Assembly (NCBI GenBank): GCA_002319075.1
Contig: NVQB01000001.1
Coordinates: 4,092,001-4,156,000, forward strand
Reading direction: 5' to 3'
Length of the DNA stretch: 64,000 bases
DNA from: Sphingobacteriaceae bacterium
GTDB lineage: Bacteria > Bacteroidota > Bacteroidia > B-17B0 > Aurantibacillaceae
Position 1 is the stretch's first letter; each line of letters begins with the position of its first letter. A model generated the notes under the pieces. That model ran no database searches, was not told where the DNA came from, and worked only from the letters and a program-made list of their open reading frames with translations. Of the stretch, positions 63,085-64,000 are shown piece after piece. The position numbers were made by a program, and so were the translations under genes.

Positions 63085-63267
63085 TTTAAAATAGTTTTTG
63101 TAAGGCTTGGTTTTGTTAGTAGTATGGTGGTATTCTATCGGTGGTTGTTGTTGCTGCTTAGGTGGCCGGTCTGGCTCTTTACGTGCTATAAAAATAATCA
63201 TAGTTTTGAAGGGGCAAAAACTCTTAACAAATTTTGGGCGCACCCTTTTTTTAGCTTATCTTTAGAG

Positions 63268-63275
63268 TAACTTTG
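63268..63275 (+). promoter_or_regulatory. Promoter -7 box TAACTTTG just before the start codon
   Basis: An exact TAnnTTTG match ending 6 bp before ATG 63282, so the message would be leaderless or nearly so. Confidence 0.5.
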
Positions 63276-63281
63276 TAAATA

Positions 63282-64000
63282 ATGTTGAGATTTTTTTTAT
63301 ACCTGGGCTTTATAGTTTTGCTTAAGCAGGGTGTATTTGCGCAGAGTCCTCAGCGCACAGGCAAACCACTTGCCAAACCCCAGTTAAAACCGGCACCAAA
63401 AAAACATTCTCGCACCACCAATCTTGCATTTGGTTTGGGCGTTACCCGCAGTGTGGTTTATTTAGCCCGCAATGTAAAACCCGACAACGATGCTACGGGA
63501 TTGCATAGCTCTGTGCTTTATGGCGGAAAAAAACTGTTCCGTGTCAGTCTGGAATACACGCGTTACAAAACGATTAATATTGAACCTACCTGGTATAATA
63601 TCAGAGCCAGTGTTATAGAGCTGAACGGGCATTTGCTCGCAAGATTTAAAAGTAATAACGCCTATTTTTATCCCTTGTTCGGCATTAGCTACAATCTTTT
63701 TTCAGGAACATATACCGGTATAAATGATTATCTGAACTTAAGTAGTCTTTATGCAAAGAACCAAAAAGTAAACACGCGCTGGTGGGGCTTTAATATTGGA
63801 ACCGGCTACGAATTTTATTTTAAGCCAGGGAGTTTGTTCCTTGATTATAAAATGCGTGTAGGTATAACAGAAGGCAAAAAACAATTGAATATTCAGGACG
63901 TTTGCATTACCGCGGGTTTGAGGATTAATTTAAAAGTGCGTTCACTCTACGGGATTTTTATCTACCGTGGAACACGCAGCCGTTACATGCTCGATAAAAG
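63282..64000 (+). CDS. Outer-membrane beta-barrel protein (partial, runs off the right edge)
   Basis: ATG 63282 opens a frame that is still open at base 64000 (239 codons seen). A signal peptide (cleavage after VFA, about residue 20) precedes a Pro/Lys linker and then amphipathic strands typical of small outer-membrane barrels: TNLAFGLGVTRSVVYLARN, KLFRVSLEYTRYKTINI, FYPLFGISYNLFSG, WWGFNIGTGYEFYF and FLDYKMRVGITEG. The C-terminal end is missing. Function unknown. Confidence 0.8.
   Translation, partial: MLRFFLYLGFIVLLKQGVFAQSPQRTGKPLAKPQLKPAPKKHSRTTNLAFGLGVTRSVVYLARNVKPDNDATGLHSSVLYGGKKLFRVSLEYTRYKTINIEPTWYNIRASVIELNGHLLARFKSNNAYFYPLFGISYNLFSGTYTGINDYLNLSSLYAKNQKVNTRWWGFNIGTGYEFYFKPGSLFLDYKMRVGITEGKKQLNIQDVCITAGLRINLKVRSLYGIFIYRGTRSRYMLDK

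Overview
The window is AT-rich DNA from a member of the Bacteroidota. The evidence is a secreted protein with a type IX secretion (T9SS) sorting tail, a Bacteroidota-type TamB, many promoters of the Bacteroidota form TAnnTTTG, almost no Shine-Dalgarno sites, an ISAon1-like insertion sequence and many lineage-specific signal-peptide proteins of unknown function. I cannot name the genus. No phage or plasmid backbone is visible. This looks like chromosome with scattered decayed mobile DNA.

Layout. 0-5.3 kb holds a TamB-like envelope protein, cut by the left edge, behind an FMN reductase. 5.6-6.3 kb is an 11-copy array of a 59-bp repeat. 6.3-11.6 kb is a minus-strand catabolic block (SDR, acyl-CoA dehydrogenase, TetR regulator, KstD-like flavoprotein, aldo/keto reductase). 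11.6-17 kb mixes small proteins, a methyltransferase, a Mn-type cupin, a PEBP protein, an AraC regulator and a chimaeric gene fossil. 17-22.3 kb has a stress pair (Gre-like protein, Hsp20 behind a sigma-54-like promoter), an inactivated ISAon1-like element, two fossils of related elements, and tRNA-Glu(TTC). 22.6-31.8 kb, on the minus strand, has a large lipoprotein, an MBOAT/SGNH/metallo-beta-lactamase-fold operon, a HipBA toxin-antitoxin pair and an exonuclease/GIY-YIG fusion.

31.9-35.8 kb is the most unusual stretch. It has a 250-bp intergenic element able to form long hairpins, a radical SAM protein, and a small GIY-YIG nuclease with arrays of one palindromic repeat family on both sides. 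36-38.5 kb is a three-gene two-component operon. 38.6-42.4 kb holds three unrecognised genes and a RhuM-family fossil. 43.3-48.4 kb is a signalling cluster (sigma-54 activator, hybrid histidine kinase with receiver and HPt domains, lone receiver) behind a region rich in CTGGAA motifs. 48.5-55 kb has envelope proteins of unknown function, a CDGSH protein, HemD, a second metallo-beta-lactamase-fold enzyme and an RpoA-CTD-like zinc protein. 55-64 kb has a glycine-rich T9SS substrate, a TetR regulator whose palindromic operator occurs both at its own promoter and at that of the next membrane-protein operon, an SPFH lipoprotein, a NYN/LOTUS protein, a CLC channel and envelope proteins to the right edge.

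How the parts may work together. The two TetR genes appear to be local regulators. The sigma-54 activator in the window offers a possible, unproven, link to the sigma-54-like Hsp20 promoter. The dispersed repeat with core TTCGAGCGTAGTCGAG occurs at four gene ends and shows its greatest density around the GIY-YIG gene, which is the best candidate here for an undescribed system.
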